Assembly: GCF_014654205.1 (NCBI RefSeq)
Contig: NZ_BNAW01000002.1
Location: 432,856-496,855, forward strand
DNA: 64,000 nucleotides
From: Amycolatopsis bullii
GTDB lineage: Bacteria > Actinomycetota > Actinomycetes > Mycobacteriales > Pseudonocardiaceae
Direction of reading: 5' to 3'
Every line of letters begins with the position of its first letter. Positions within the stretch are counted from its first letter, which is position 1. A program made the translations under genes and the position numbers. The notes below the pieces were generated by a model. The model saw only the letters and a program-made list of their open reading frames with translations. It had not been told where the DNA came from and searched no databases. Of the stretch, positions 16,834 through 24,278 are shown one piece after another.

Positions 16834-17585
16834 GGAGGTGAGGTCGCCGGCCCGTGGGGAGATCCCCCGCGGGCCGGCGCCATCAGGACCGCGCACAGCG
16901 GCACGGCCATCGCGATCGCCGCCACCACGAACACCGGGAACAGGAAGGAGAACACCTCCGCGCCCGCCGGGTCCGGGGCGGTCATGTCCATGGTCATCCG
17001 GACCGCCGCCATGCCCGTGTAGTGCATGCCGGTCACCGCCGCGCCCATCACGAAGCCCGCCAGCAGCCGCAGCGCGAGGCGGTCGAGGAAGACGGCGAAC
17101 CACAGCGCCGCCGTCGCCGCCACCACCGCGATCACCACCGACAGCGCCACCAGGCCGCCGTCGTAGCCGAAGTCGCCCTTGACGCGCAACGCCGACATTC
17201 CGGTGTAGTGCATGACGTTCACCGCCAGTCCGGTGATGACGCCGCCGAGGGCCAGGCGCCACCAGCCGAACTTCGCGCGGCCGCCGACCACCACGAGCCC
17301 CGCGAACACGGCCGCCACCGAAAGGACGGCCGACAGGATCGTGCGGAAGATGTCGTAGCGGACCGGCATGCCCGGGGTGCTGAAGCCGAGCATCGCGACG
17401 AAGTGCATCAGCCAGATGCCGACGCCGCCGATCGAGATCGCCGCCAGCACCAGCCACCGCACGCGGTGGCGGGGATCGGCCGCGTACCGGGCCTGGACCG
17501 CGCAGGCCAGCCCGAGCGCGCAGCCGACCACCGACGTCAGGTACGCGAGCACGAGCAGCCAGTGCCCCAGCGCGAAATGCTCCAT
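16743..17585 (-). CDS. MHYT-domain integral membrane sensor protein
   Basis: A 280-residue membrane protein with seven predicted helices. It carries the three MHYT-family motifs: LMHFVAM (residue about 59), VMHYTGM (about 124) and GMHYTGM (about 188). These are proposed to bind a metal or sense diatomic gases. It lies 13 bp downstream of the DUF742 gene in the same operon, where a Ras-like GTPase would be expected in a classical conservon. The last 31 codons run antisense to the 3' end of the 14437-16833 gene, and a strong hairpin sits inside the reading frame. The true C-terminus may therefore be shorter. Confidence 0.8.
   Translation of the reverse strand: MEHFALGHWLLVLAYLTSVVGCALGLACAVQARYAADPRHRVRWLVLAAISIGGVGIWLMHFVAMLGFSTPGMPVRYDIFRTILSAVLSVAAVFAGLVVVGGRAKFGWWRLALGGVITGLAVNVMHYTGMSALRVKGDFGYDGGLVALSVVIAVVAATAALWFAVFLDRLALRLLAGFVMGAAVTGMHYTGMAAVRMTMDMTAPDPAGAEVFSFLFPVFVVAAIAMAVPLCAVLMAPARGGSPHGPATSPPYRLHSSEHALADDQSVVDGGVPGGTLTGR
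16846..16878. terminator. Bidirectional hairpin between convergent genes
   Basis: A 14-bp stem (16846-16859 with 16865-16878, one G-U pair) and 5-nt loop starts 13 bases after the stop of the + strand gene. It lies within the last 45 codons of the minus-strand MHYT reading frame. Read from the minus strand, a TGA in another frame (16885-16883) falls just before the stem. Confidence 0.7.
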
Positions 17586-17598
17586 GGCGAAGTCCTCT

Positions 17599-17979
17599 CT
17601 ACAGGTCGCGCAGCCCGTGCAGCACGCGTTCCATCAGGTCGTGGCGCTCGTCCCAGGTGGCGGTGTCCGACAGCGTGTCGCGGACGATCACCAGGTAGTC
17701 CTGCATCAGGTCCGACACGAGCACCCGGACCACGCCGAGCGGCAGGGCCAGCAGCGCGGCGATCTCCATCAGCGACCGCGGCCGGACGCACAGCTCGAGG
17801 ACCTCCGCCAGCGCGCTCGAGGTCTGGTAAGCGGCTTCGGCCCGGCCGTCGGCGGTGGTCTCGACCAGTGCTTCGACGGCGATCTCGACCGCCGGGGCGG
17901 TCCGTCCTTCGGTCCACGCGTAGGGGCGGGCCAGCGCCGGGCTGCGGCGCGGCCCGTCCCCGGGCGGGTCGTCGATCAC
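17599..17979 (-). CDS. DUF742 family protein (conservon CvnC-like)
   Basis: A 126-residue cytoplasmic protein with the DUF742 signature. It begins with the [13 protein letters not shown] segment (about residues 20-28), continues with [27 protein letters not shown] and ends with the [16 protein letters not shown] helix. The family has a winged-helix-like fold and works with roadblock proteins and GTPases in actinobacterial conservons. The GTG start at 17979 overlaps the roadblock stop by four bases. The expected next gene, a CvnD-type GTPase, is missing; an MHYT protein follows. Confidence 0.85.
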   Translation of the reverse strand: MIDDPPGDGPRRSPALARPYAWTEGRTAPAVEIAVEALVETTADGRAEAAYQTSSALAEVLELCVRPRSLMEIAALLALPLGVVRVLVSDLMQDYLVIVRDTLSDTATWDERHDLMERVLHGLRDL

Positions 17980-18455
17980 CGGTGGTCCTGGGCCACCGGC
18001 ATCTCGCGCGCGGGCACGTCGACCTTCTGCCCCACCCGCTCGACCAGCATCGTCATCTCGTAGCCGACCAGCCCGATGTCGCAGCCGGTCGAGGCGAGCA
18101 CGACGAGGTTCGAGCCGTCGCCGACGCTCATCAGCAGCAGGAACCCCTGTTCCATCTCGATCACCGACTGCACGACCCGCCCGGCGGTGAACAGCTCGGC
18201 GGTGCCGAGGGAAAGGCTGGACAGGCCGGCGGCGATGGCCGCGAGCTGGTCGCCGCGTTCCCGGGGCAGGTTTTCGTCGGCGGCCACGAGCAGCCCGTCG
18301 GCGGAGACGAGCACGGCGTGCGCGACGCCCGTGACGTCCTGGACGAACCCGTTGACCAGCCAGTTCAGCGTCGCGGACCGGGCGGTCGGCCGCGTCCCGC
18401 CGAGGGAGCGGGCCGCCGGCTCGGTGGCGGAGCGCCGGGGGTGCAGTTCCGTCAT
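17976..18455 (-). CDS. Roadblock/LC7 domain protein (CvnB-like)
   Basis: A 159-residue protein. A basic, Pro-rich N-terminal tail of about 25 residues is followed by a roadblock/LC7 fold (about 28-140, [20 protein letters not shown] then [10 protein letters not shown]). Such proteins regulate small GTPases (GAP/scaffold role) at the membrane-bound conservon complex. The ATG start overlaps the stop of the histidine kinase gene (ATGA). The order kinase, roadblock, DUF742 is the canonical cvnA-cvnB-cvnC order. Confidence 0.87.
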   Translation of the reverse strand: MTELHPRRSATEPAARSLGGTRPTARSATLNWLVNGFVQDVTGVAHAVLVSADGLLVAADENLPRERGDQLAAIAAGLSSLSLGTAELFTAGRVVQSVIEMEQGFLLLMSVGDGSNLVVLASTGCDIGLVGYEMTMLVERVGQKVDVPAREMPVAQDHR

Positions 18456-21103
18456 CGCGGATCCACTTCGTCCTTTCCGGATTGTTCGGCACGCGCGGCG
18501 GTCTCCATCCGGGCCGCGCGCATGCCCTGGTAGTGGCGCGAGAGACTGCTGCGCACGGCGGCGGCGTCGCGGAAGCTGCCGCCGGCCTGTTCGCGAACGC
18601 GCGGAACGACGGCACCGGGGGCGAGCTGCGCGCCGGGCCGCCGAGTGGGCAGACCGGCCCCGGTGAGGCTTTGCGCGACCGGCGGCTCGAGAGCGCTTTC
18701 GGCGGCTTGCCGGACGCGGTCGGCGGGGGTGTCCCAGTCACCGACGGGGGTGGGTTCGGAACGGGCGGAGGAATCGGCGGCGGCCGCGGGGGTGGCGGGC
18801 GCGGCCGCAATGCCCCCGGCGGTGGTGAGCGCGGCCCCGGCGGCGGCGGTCCCGGCAGCAGCGGCGGGGGCGGCAGCGGCGCCCGGTGCGGCAGCGGGGG
18901 GCGGAGTCTCCGCCGCGATTTCCGCTGGGAGCACCCCGTGAGCTCCGGATGTTTCGTTCGCCGGCCCGGCGGGGGCTGCCCAGTCGGCCGGAACCGCGGG
19001 GATCTCGGGCGGCCAATCCGGATTCTCCTCCGGCGCGGAGGCCGCGGGCAGCTCCGCCCGCTCCCCCACCGCCGGCCACTCCACCGGCACCGTCTTCCCG
19101 TTCCGCCGGGCCACCGGTTTCGCCGCCGGCTCGGTGAACCAGCTCGTCACCACCTGCTCGAAGATCGGCGTCGAAGCCTGGGCCGGCACCACCGGTGGCC
19201 GCGGGTGGCCGTTGCGGGCCGCCGAAACCAGCCGGCCCGCGCCGATCGGGCGGGCCAGGTCCGCGATCACCAGTGCTCCCGGGACGTGGACGCTCGCCGT
19301 CACCCCCGCGTGGCGTGCTCCCGTTCCCGTTGCGCGCAGCCGGACCGTCACCCCGTGCAGGGCCGCCAGCCTGCCGACCACGAACAGCCCCATGCGGCGG
19401 GTCGTCTCCGGGCCGACCGTTCCGGCCGCGGCCAGCCGGTCGTTCACCGTGGCCAGCTCCTCCGGGGTCATGCCGAGTCCCTGGTCGACCACCTCGATGA
19501 GCAGCCCGCCGTCGGCGCCGCGGTCGGCCGTCAGTGCCACCTTGTGCTCCGGTGGCGAAAAGCGCGTGGCGTTCTCCAGCAGCTCCGCGAGGATGTGCAC
19601 CACGTCCGCCGCCGCCTCGGGCTGGACCGAGCTGCGTGGCGCGTTGCCCAGCGCGACCCTCCGGTAGTCCTTGACCTCGGACGTCGCCGCGCGCAGGAGG
19701 TCTCGGGTCGGCACCGGTTCGCGGCCGTGGCGGACCGGGCGGCCGCCCGCCAGGACGTGCAGGTTCTCGCCGTTGCGGCGCAGGCGGGTCGCGATGTGGT
19801 CGATACGGAACAGCTCGTCGAGCCGCCGGGGGTTCTGCTCCCCCGCCTCGAGGTCTTCGATGATCGACAGCTGCTGCTCGACCAGTGACTGGCTCCGCCG
19901 CGACAGCGTCATGAACATTTCGCTGACCTGCTTGCGCAGCTCGGCCTGCTCGACCGCGAGCCGGACCGCCTGGCGGTGCATGTCGTCGAACGCCCGCGCC
20001 AGCTGACCGATCTCCTCGTCGGTCCGGACGCCGCTGCCGGGCACCGCGCGCCAGTCGACTTCGTGGCCTTCGCGGATCTGCCGGACCGTCTCGGGCAGCT
20101 GGTCGTTCGCCGCGTGCAGGGCGGCCGCGCGCAACCGGCGCACCGGCGTGACCAGCGACCGCACCACCAGCAGCGCGATCGCGAGCGCGGCGAGCAGTGA
20201 CCCCAGCACCAGGGCCGTGTCACGCAGCGAGTCCGCGCGGGCCCGGTCGGCCGCGGTCGAGACGTCTGCCGCCAGCTGCGCCGCGACGTCGTTCAGCACG
20301 CCCGTCACCCCCGCGGCCTCGGCGGTGATCGACGGCAGCAGCGACGCGAGCGGGCGGTCGCCCGGCTCCTGCAGCGCGTCGAGCCGCCGGTCGGCCGCGT
20401 CGGTGAACCGGGCCAGCTGGTCGCCGGTCAGCTGGTGCTCCGCCTGTTCGGCGAGGACCTCCTGCTCGGCGGCGGTCCCGATGACGGCCGGGCGCAGCGA
20501 AGCGTCGTCCGGGCTGGTCTGCGCGGCCCGCCGGTAGGTCTCTTCGGTGGCCAGCTCGCCGCGCAGGTGCACCAGCAGCCGGGTGGGCTCCGCGCCGGCG
20601 GCGTCGGCCGGGACGATCGCGGGCACGAGGTCGCCGAGAGTGGCGATGATGTCGTTGTAGCCGGCGGCCTTCGTGCGGACGTCGCCGCCGCCGGCGCCGG
20701 CCGCGCGGATCCCGGCGAGCTTGCCCAGCGCGGTGTTCAGCGCCCGGCCGGTGTCGGCGGGCAGCGGGGCGAAGCCGAGGTCGCGCTGGACCGCGGCCAC
20801 CTTCGCGTCGACGGCCGCGGTCAGCGTGTCCGGCGCGCCGGCCGGGACCGCGACGGCGGCGACCATTTCCTCGCCCAGCGACGCGGTCAGGTCGATCGTG
20901 TCGCGCAGCACGGGCAGCCGGTCGCGGGCCGCGGAGAGCGCGGTCGCCCGGTCGAGTTCGCCCTGGATCCGGATTTCCGCGAGCGCCACCGCGACCAGGA
21001 CGGGCAGCAGCAGGACGACGCTGATCTTGGTGCGGACGCTCCAGTGCCCCGGCCACCACGCGGCGTCCGCCGGGCGGCGGAGGGTGGATCTGCTTTCGTG
21101 CAT
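18452..21103 (-). CDS. Nitrate/nitrite-sensing-type histidine kinase (CvnA-like)
   Basis: An 883-residue membrane sensor. Transmembrane helix 1 lies at about 27-44. A periplasmic helical NIT-like domain follows (about 55-300), then transmembrane helix 2 ([18 protein letters not shown], about 308-328) and a HAMP linker. The ATPase domain carries the N box [16 protein letters not shown] and the G box [10 protein letters not shown] long Pro/Ala-rich tail (about 650-840) is typical of CvnA kinases. No classical phospho-His box is evident. ATG 21103 was selected because it opens directly into the first helix; the frame stays open to 21490, so longer versions are possible. It heads the cvn-like operon. 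Confidence 0.8.
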   Translation of the reverse strand: MHESRSTLRRPADAAWWPGHWSVRTKISVVLLLPVLVAVALAEIRIQGELDRATALSAARDRLPVLRDTIDLTASLGEEMVAAVAVPAGAPDTLTAAVDAKVAAVQRDLGFAPLPADTGRALNTALGKLAGIRAAGAGGGDVRTKAAGYNDIIATLGDLVPAIVPADAAGAEPTRLLVHLRGELATEETYRRAAQTSPDDASLRPAVIGTAAEQEVLAEQAEHQLTGDQLARFTDAADRRLDALQEPGDRPLASLLPSITAEAAGVTGVLNDVAAQLAADVSTAADRARADSLRDTALVLGSLLAALAIALLVVRSLVTPVRRLRAAALHAANDQLPETVRQIREGHEVDWRAVPGSGVRTDEEIGQLARAFDDMHRQAVRLAVEQAELRKQVSEMFMTLSRRSQSLVEQQLSIIEDLEAGEQNPRRLDELFRIDHIATRLRRNGENLHVLAGGRPVRHGREPVPTRDLLRAATSEVKDYRRVALGNAPRSSVQPEAAADVVHILAELLENATRFSPPEHKVALTADRGADGGLLIEVVDQGLGMTPEELATVNDRLAAAGTVGPETTRRMGLFVVGRLAALHGVTVRLRATGTGARHAGVTASVHVPGALVIADLARPIGAGRLVSAARNGHPRPPVVPAQASTPIFEQVVTSWFTEPAAKPVARRNGKTVPVEWPAVGERAELPAASAPEENPDWPPEIPAVPADWAAPAGPANETSGAHGVLPAEIAAETPPPAAAPGAAAAPAAAAGTAAAGAALTTAGGIAAAPATPAAAADSSARSEPTPVGDWDTPADRVRQAAESALEPPVAQSLTGAGLPTRRPGAQLAPGAVVPRVREQAGGSFRDAAAVRSSLSRHYQGMRAARMETAARAEQSGKDEVDPR

Positions 21104-21520
21104 GGCGGAATCGCTCGATTCCCAGCCGCGCGCACGGCTGACGTCGAACTCGGACAGGACGAGGGGGCCCCAGGGCCGATCGAGGACGCCGGAGAAGCGG
21201 ACGGGAACCCGGCTCCCGGACCGGGTACGACGTGGCGTTGATCGAGCCGACCAGCAGCGAACATCACCCCCGGCGTGCTTGTCAACCCTGCACAGCGGCG
21301 TTTCGGAATGCCGGGATCGAATTATTTCCGACACCCTCCGCCCGTTGACACAACGTGTTCTTCCGGTCGCTGCTTGTCCATCGTTCAAGCATATTTGCGC
21401 AGCTCCGGCGCCTACCCGGCAGTAGATCGAACCCTTCCGCGCACTGGCGGCAGAATTACCCACAGCAGTCGCCGGGGCGAATTCGGCCATCGTTCGAATG
21501 GTGGGTTATTAATTTCCGCG
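21104..21520. promoter_or_regulatory. Divergent promoter region between kinase operon and LtrA gene
   Basis: 417 bp without a gene. GGAATCG-CT-CGATTCC (21107-21122) is a perfect palindrome next to the kinase start and could be an operator. A minus-strand TTGACA occurs at 21285-21280 and a plus-strand TTGACA at 21345-21350, but neither has a good -10. TAATTT at 21510-21515 lies six bases before the ATG of the LtrA gene, a leaderless-type -10. Confidence 0.45.
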
Positions 21521-22810
21521 ATGCGCCCCGCTGGAAGTCCCGACCCGGGACGCGGCAGAATCGCGGCCGTGACCGAAGTGGACGAACGGGGCTGCAAGCG
21601 GGTCGGCTGGGTCGAGCTGTACTTCGACCTCGTCTTCGTGTTCGCGGTGGGCCAGGTGGCGCACGGCATCGTCGCGGACCCGCACTGGGCGCGCGCCGCC
21701 GCGGCGCTCGGCCTGTTCGCGACGCTGTGGTGGACGTGGATCGGCTTCGCGGTGCTGTACAACCGGCGGGGCGACGACAGCCGCGTCGCCGACCGGCTGT
21801 TCGTGCTCGCCGGCACGATCCCGTGCGGGATCGCCGCGACCCAGGCGCACCACGTCTTCGAAGGGCACCCCGAGGTCTTCGCCGCGGCCATGGCCGCGGT
21901 CCGGCTGATCCTGGCGGCCGCGCACCGGTGGCCGCGCGGCGGCGGCGACCAGCGGCGGATCAGCTGGGGCTACGCGGTTTCGGCGGTCCTGTTCGGCGTC
22001 TCGGCGGTCCTGCCGCACTTCGGCCTGCTGTGGGCGTTCGCGCTGGTGCAGGAGGCCGGGTTCCTGCTGCTGGGCGACCGCGACCGGGGTCGTGGCGAAC
22101 GGCCAACGCGGGAGGCGCGGTGGCGGACCATGTTCACGCCGCCGCGCGACCCGAACCTGGCGGTCGACTCGGCGCACCTGGCCGAGCGGTTCGGGCTGTT
22201 CATGATCCTGCTGCTCGGCGAGCTGGTGATCACGGTCGGCACGGCCGCGCTCGAGCGCCCGGCCGACGACCTGGGGTATTGGCTGGCCCTGGCCGGCGGG
22301 CTCGTCCTGGCCGGGGCGCTGTGGTGGGTGTACTTCTCCTCGGCGGTGGAGATCTACGAACGCCTGCTCGGCTTTTCGGGCGGCAACCCGGCGCTGGCGT
22401 ACTCGCTGTACGCGGGCGGGCACCTGATGCCGGCGTTCGCGCTGCTGCTGATGGCGGCGGGGGTGAACCTGTCCCTGCACGAATCCCCACCCCACGCGGC
22501 GGCGTGGTTCACGACGGCGGGCCTGACGATGTACCTGGCCGGAACGCGCGTCTTCGCGGCGGGATCGCACCGCTGGTCCTTCGCACTGGCCCGGGTGGCG
22601 GCACTGGCGGCGACGGTGAACCTGGCGTTCCTGGACCGCGTCCTGCCGGCACCGGCGGTGGTGCTGGTGATCGCGGTGTGGGCGGTGGCGACGGCCGTGG
22701 TGACGGCGGTGATCCGCCACCGCAGCTTCACCCGCCTCGGCGACGACCCGGTGGCGTTCTTGCGGCAGGTCGCCGAGGGGCGCCGGACGGCCTCCGAGGA
22801 CAGGGCCTGA
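21521..22810 (+). CDS. Low-temperature-requirement A (LtrA) family membrane protein
   Basis: A 429-residue polytopic membrane protein with about ten to twelve predicted helices. The LtrA signature is ELYFDLVFVFAVGQ at the first helix (about residues 32-45), and the HLAERFGLFMILLLGELVITVG motif lies mid-protein. The family was named from a Listeria cold-growth locus; its biochemical role is unknown. ATG 21521 was chosen because TAATTT lies exactly six bases upstream (leaderless type). GTG 21569 would shorten it by 16 residues and is equally compatible with the family. It is divergent from the kinase operon. Confidence 0.75.
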   Translation: MRPAGSPDPGRGRIAAVTEVDERGCKRVGWVELYFDLVFVFAVGQVAHGIVADPHWARAAAALGLFATLWWTWIGFAVLYNRRGDDSRVADRLFVLAGTIPCGIAATQAHHVFEGHPEVFAAAMAAVRLILAAAHRWPRGGGDQRRISWGYAVSAVLFGVSAVLPHFGLLWAFALVQEAGFLLLGDRDRGRGERPTREARWRTMFTPPRDPNLAVDSAHLAERFGLFMILLLGELVITVGTAALERPADDLGYWLALAGGLVLAGALWWVYFSSAVEIYERLLGFSGGNPALAYSLYAGGHLMPAFALLLMAAGVNLSLHESPPHAAAWFTTAGLTMYLAGTRVFAAGSHRWSFALARVAALAATVNLAFLDRVLPAPAVVLVIAVWAVATAVVTAVIRHRSFTRLGDDPVAFLRQVAEGRRTASEDRA

Positions 22811-23318
22811 GGATCCGCCCTTTGTCCCCATCTCGGCGGGGGTGTGGACAGGTCGGCTCGAGGGGCAGGTTCGGCGGGGTTTTCGTCGGGAGGCGTCGAT
22901 AGGCTGGAGCGGGGACGGACCCCCAGGGAGGGTGGGCGCTGCTCTCGGGGCCGGAGGCGCTCTCGGGCCGGAGGCGCTCTCGGGCCGGAGGCGCTCTCGG
23001 GCTGGAGGCTGCTGGCTGCTCTGCGGCGGCCGGAGGTGCTTTGCGGCGGTCGGAGGTGGGCTGCTCTCGGCCGGCTGGCCGTCGCTCCGGGCTGGGCCGC
23101 TGCCGGGCTGGGCGCTCTCGGCCCGCTGGCCGTCACTCCCGAGCCGGGCCGCACCCGGGCTGGACCGCTCCCGGCCGAGTGGGGCCTCGCGCGAGGCGAC
23201 GTGGGGCGAAGACCACGGATCCCGGCTCGGCCGTGGAAGGGCGGCCGCCCGATGTCGCGACCCCAGCCGCTTCGCCGGAACGGACCTGCCGGGCTCGGGC
23301 CGGCCGCGATCCCGCGTG
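22811..23318. repeat. 508-bp non-coding spacer with 17-bp tandem repeats
   Basis: No credible gene is seen on either strand: the open frames are low-complexity Gly/Ala/Arg/Pro translations. A tandem array of GGCGCTCTCGGGCCGGA occurs at 22956-22972, 22973-22989 and 22990-23006 (last copy one mismatch), with degraded half units on both sides. Related CTCTCGG and GCTGG patches continue to about 23130. This looks like slippage-expanded GC-rich spacer. Confidence 0.65.
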
Positions 23319-23771
23319 TCAGCGGTGCACGCGGCGGTCCATCGGCCCCCACTCTCGCGACCCCTGCTCGTCCACCAGCCGCCGGGCCTCGCGCAGCACC
23401 TCGTCCGCCACCCAGGCCAGCGGCTTCACGGCCACCACCAGCGGCTCGTTGTCCGGGCCGCGGGCGATTTCGCGGCCGCGCAGGACCCACGGCCGCACGT
23501 CCGCGCCGCGCAGCTCCCGCAGGTGCTCGTAGTCGTACAGGCGGCGCGCCAGCCACAGCCGCAGCGACCGGTCCCGCCACCACGGCTCCAGCCGCAGCGA
23601 GTTCGCCGACAGGCCCGGCAGCGAGATGCCGGTCAGGCCGTCTCGGCTCGACGCGCTGTCCGCCAGGTCGACCTCCGGGCCCCGGGACCAGCGGACGTAC
23701 AGGTCGTCACCTTCCGCTTCGAACAGCCGGGCCAGTTCGGCCAGATCCTTCACCGTGGGCAGCATGATCAC
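23319..23771 (-). CDS. DUF6098 family protein
   Basis: A 150-residue soluble protein of a family widespread in actinomycetes. Recognisable features are LYVRWSRGPEVDL near residues 24-36, SLPGLSANSL near 50-59, LWLARRLYDYEHL near 71-83 and WVLRGREIARGPDNEPLV near 94-111. No enzymatic motif is evident and the role is unknown. GTG 23771 has GGGCGGG six bases upstream; ATG 23765 is an alternative start. It is oriented with the molybdopterin operon but separated from it by a 27-bp gap with no obvious coupling. Confidence 0.75.
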   Translation of the reverse strand: MIMLPTVKDLAELARLFEAEGDDLYVRWSRGPEVDLADSASSRDGLTGISLPGLSANSLRLEPWWRDRSLRLWLARRLYDYEHLRELRGADVRPWVLRGREIARGPDNEPLVVAVKPLAWVADEVLREARRLVDEQGSREWGPMDRRVHR

Positions 23772-23798
23772 GCGTTACCCGCCCGGCGACCGGCTAAC

Positions 23799-24278
23799 CT
23801 AGCTGGTCAGGATCTGCGGCGAGAGCACCTTCAGCATCGCGTTCGTCCACTTCAGCTGCCGCAGCGTCTGCGGGTGGCACCGGGTCGCCAGCTCCAGCAG
23901 CTCGCTGTCCTTCGCCGCCTGGGCGCTCTGGGCGAGCAGCTCCCAATCCAGCGACACGCCCGCCGCGCGGCGGTGCAGGCGGCGCAGGTCGGCCAGCAGC
24001 AGCAGGCCCGGCTCCGGACGGCGGCCGCTCAGCTCGGCCAGCGCCGTCCGCAGCGGCTCCAGCGGGCCCGGCCCCGGGACGTCTTCGCCGAGGTCCAGGT
24101 CGTGTGCGCGACCCGCGCGGGCGAGGTCGCGGACATGCACCGCCGACCAGGCCGCCAGGTCGCGGGCGACGTGGTGGACCTCGTGCTCCGCGTGGTGCCG
24201 GTCCGACGTCTTCAGCAGGTCCTTGGCCAGGTGCGTCTCCGCGCGGTGCAGTTCGCGCAGCACCAGTCCCAGCTTCAC
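23799..24278 (-). CDS. Helical hypothetical protein coupled to a molybdopterin oxidoreductase
   Basis: A 159-residue, nearly all-helical protein rich in His (HRAETHLAKDLL, DRHHAEHEVHHVARDL in residues 10-45). The pattern is reminiscent of a four-helix bundle that could bind metal, but no ferritin-type ExxH set is certain. The GTG start overlaps the stop of the molybdopterin oxidoreductase gene by four bases, so it is probably a partner, chaperone or electron-transfer subunit of that enzyme. No named family was recognised; the function is inferred from position only. Confidence 0.6.
   Translation of the reverse strand: MKLGLVLRELHRAETHLAKDLLKTSDRHHAEHEVHHVARDLAAWSAVHVRDLARAGRAHDLDLGEDVPGPGPLEPLRTALAELSGRRPEPGLLLLADLRRLHRRAAGVSLDWELLAQSAQAAKDSELLELATRCHPQTLRQLKWTNAMLKVLSPQILTS

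Noticed and set aside
22956..23006. Possible CRISPR-like array
   Set aside because: The 17-bp units are directly contiguous without spacers and no cas gene is nearby.
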